Positions 6,430 to 6,894 of a stretch of 6,894 nucleotides of DNA are shown here, piece after piece. Origin of the DNA: Deltaproteobacteria bacterium. GTDB taxonomy: Bacteria > Desulfobacterota > Desulfobacteria > Desulfobacterales > C00003060. Where the stretch lies: the NCBI GenBank assembly GCA_019309815.1, contig JAFDFO010000203.1, positions 1 through 6,894 of the forward strand, read 5' to 3'. Each line of letters begins with the position of its first letter. Positions within the stretch are counted from its first letter, which is position 1. Both the position numbers and the translations under genes were made by a program. The notes under the pieces are model-generated. The model had not been told where the DNA came from. It searched no databases and saw nothing but the letters and a program-made list of their open reading frames with translations.

Positions 6430-6470
6430 AAAAAAGAAACAGGGGACCTTTTGTACGAAGGTCCCCTGTT
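6430..6470 (-). terminator. Rho-independent terminator of the usp gene
   Basis: A perfect 13-bp stem is formed by 6438-6450 and 6458-6470 (AACAGGGGACCTT and its complement) with a 7-base loop. Read on the minus strand, the stem is followed by TTTCTTTTTT (complement of 6430-6439), a strong U-tract. It lies 65 bases beyond the usp stop codon. On the plus strand no T-run follows, so it is primarily a minus-strand terminator, although the stem could assist convergent termination. Confidence 0.8.
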
Positions 6471-6534
6471 GTCATAAAAGTGGCGCCGTTTTATGGTCCC
6501 GACTGCTGACCAATGACAGTATTACTAAAAAAAC

Positions 6535-6894
6535 CTAGGAGGGGATCACCATAACAGGGCACGGGGCGTGACCAATGACCCGTTCAGCAACGCTGCCCAT
6601 GAGTACTCTTTGTAACGCGCTCTTTCCACGTGTTCCCATTACAATAAGGTCAATACCTCTCGCTTTAGCTTCCTCGACGATGAACCCATGGGCCGGTCCA
6701 CCCATACGGACGATGGTTTCGCAACTGATGTTCTCTTTATCGGCCGTCTCTTTGGCCCGCGCTAGTGTCTTTCCAACCTCTATGGACATCTTTTCTTCGA
6801 GTCCGGGCGCGTGTGCCATCACCTCGGGATACAGGTCCACAACGCTGATAGCAAACAGACTGCTATTGCAGATTTTTGCCATGCTCAATGCCTG
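6535..6894 (-). CDS. Universal stress protein, UspA family (N-terminus outside window)
   Basis: The minus-strand frame is open from the window edge to a TAG at 6537-6535, giving 119 visible residues. Family members are about 140-150 residues long, so roughly 25 N-terminal residues, including the first beta strand, are missing. A TTG at 6888 is an internal codon. The C-terminal signature is complete: DLIVMGTRGKSALQRVLMGS matches the G-2x-G-9x-G-S nucleotide-binding motif, followed by VAERVIGHAPCPVMVIPS. This marks the ATP-binding Usp class. Usp proteins are soluble cytoplasmic dimers linked to growth arrest, starvation and other stresses; the exact trigger cannot be read here. The middle part (LEEKMSIEVGKTLARAKETA, then ETIVRMGGPAHGFIVEEAKA) is the usual helix-strand-helix pattern. 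The gene is convergent with the DUF481 gene and has its own terminator. Confidence 0.92.
   Translation of the reverse strand, partial: QALSMAKICNSSLFAISVVDLYPEVMAHAPGLEEKMSIEVGKTLARAKETADKENISCETIVRMGGPAHGFIVEEAKARGIDLIVMGTRGKSALQRVLMGSVAERVIGHAPCPVMVIPS

Noticed and set aside
6507..6579. TGACCAATGAC repeated at 6507-6517 and 6569-6579
   Set aside because: An 11-base word seen twice, one copy inside the usp coding region, with no further structure; most likely chance.

Overview
The window looks like a chromosomal stretch from a Gram-negative, double-membraned bacterium. It contains two lipoproteins with clear lipoboxes, two outer-membrane beta-barrel proteins (one cut by the window edge), an inner-membrane MscS channel and a soluble universal stress protein. 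Base composition is moderate. The intergenic DNA is loaded with heptanucleotide repeats, CATTTCG/GAGAAATC elements and GGGGCGGGG hairpins. From memory this combination fits an environmental Desulfobacterota-type (former Deltaproteobacteria) genome. That placement is inference and no marker gene is present.

Layout. Bases 1-249 hold the last 82 codons of a beta-barrel protein. Bases 306-4415 form a same-strand cluster with gaps of 48-76 bases: a lipoprotein with an LssY_C-like C-terminal domain (306-1577), an MscS-type channel with a signal peptide and a periplasmic N-terminal domain (1654-3293), and a second lipoprotein of unknown function (3342-4415). The channel gene is broken by a perfect 38-bp tandem duplication (2693-2730 and 2731-2768). 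The duplication shifts the frame exactly where the pore helix meets the cytoplasmic beta domain, and removing one copy restores a textbook MscS sequence.

Bases 4416-5319 are about 900 bases with no credible gene. They carry three copies of a roughly 100-bp composite repeat built from 7-bp units, a 204-bp segment bounded by inverted repeats with a second inverted repeat nested inside, a solo copy of the same element, and two GC-rich hairpin sites. Bases 5320-6339 encode a DUF481 outer-membrane barrel with an added N-terminal beta-rich domain. The convergent space 6340-6534 contains two hairpins, the second a good intrinsic terminator for the minus strand. The minus-strand gene at 6535-6894 is a UspA-family protein with an intact ATP-binding motif, cut at its N-terminus by the window edge.

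Reading the genes together, the first four sit in the envelope, and the LssY_C lipoprotein, MscS channel and second lipoprotein plausibly form one envelope or osmotic-stress operon. DUF481 proteins and Usp proteins are also associated with stress, so the neighbourhood has a loose stress theme. No defence system, CRISPR array, tRNA, rRNA or transposase is visible. The most notable features are the precise duplication in the channel gene and the organised repeat island.
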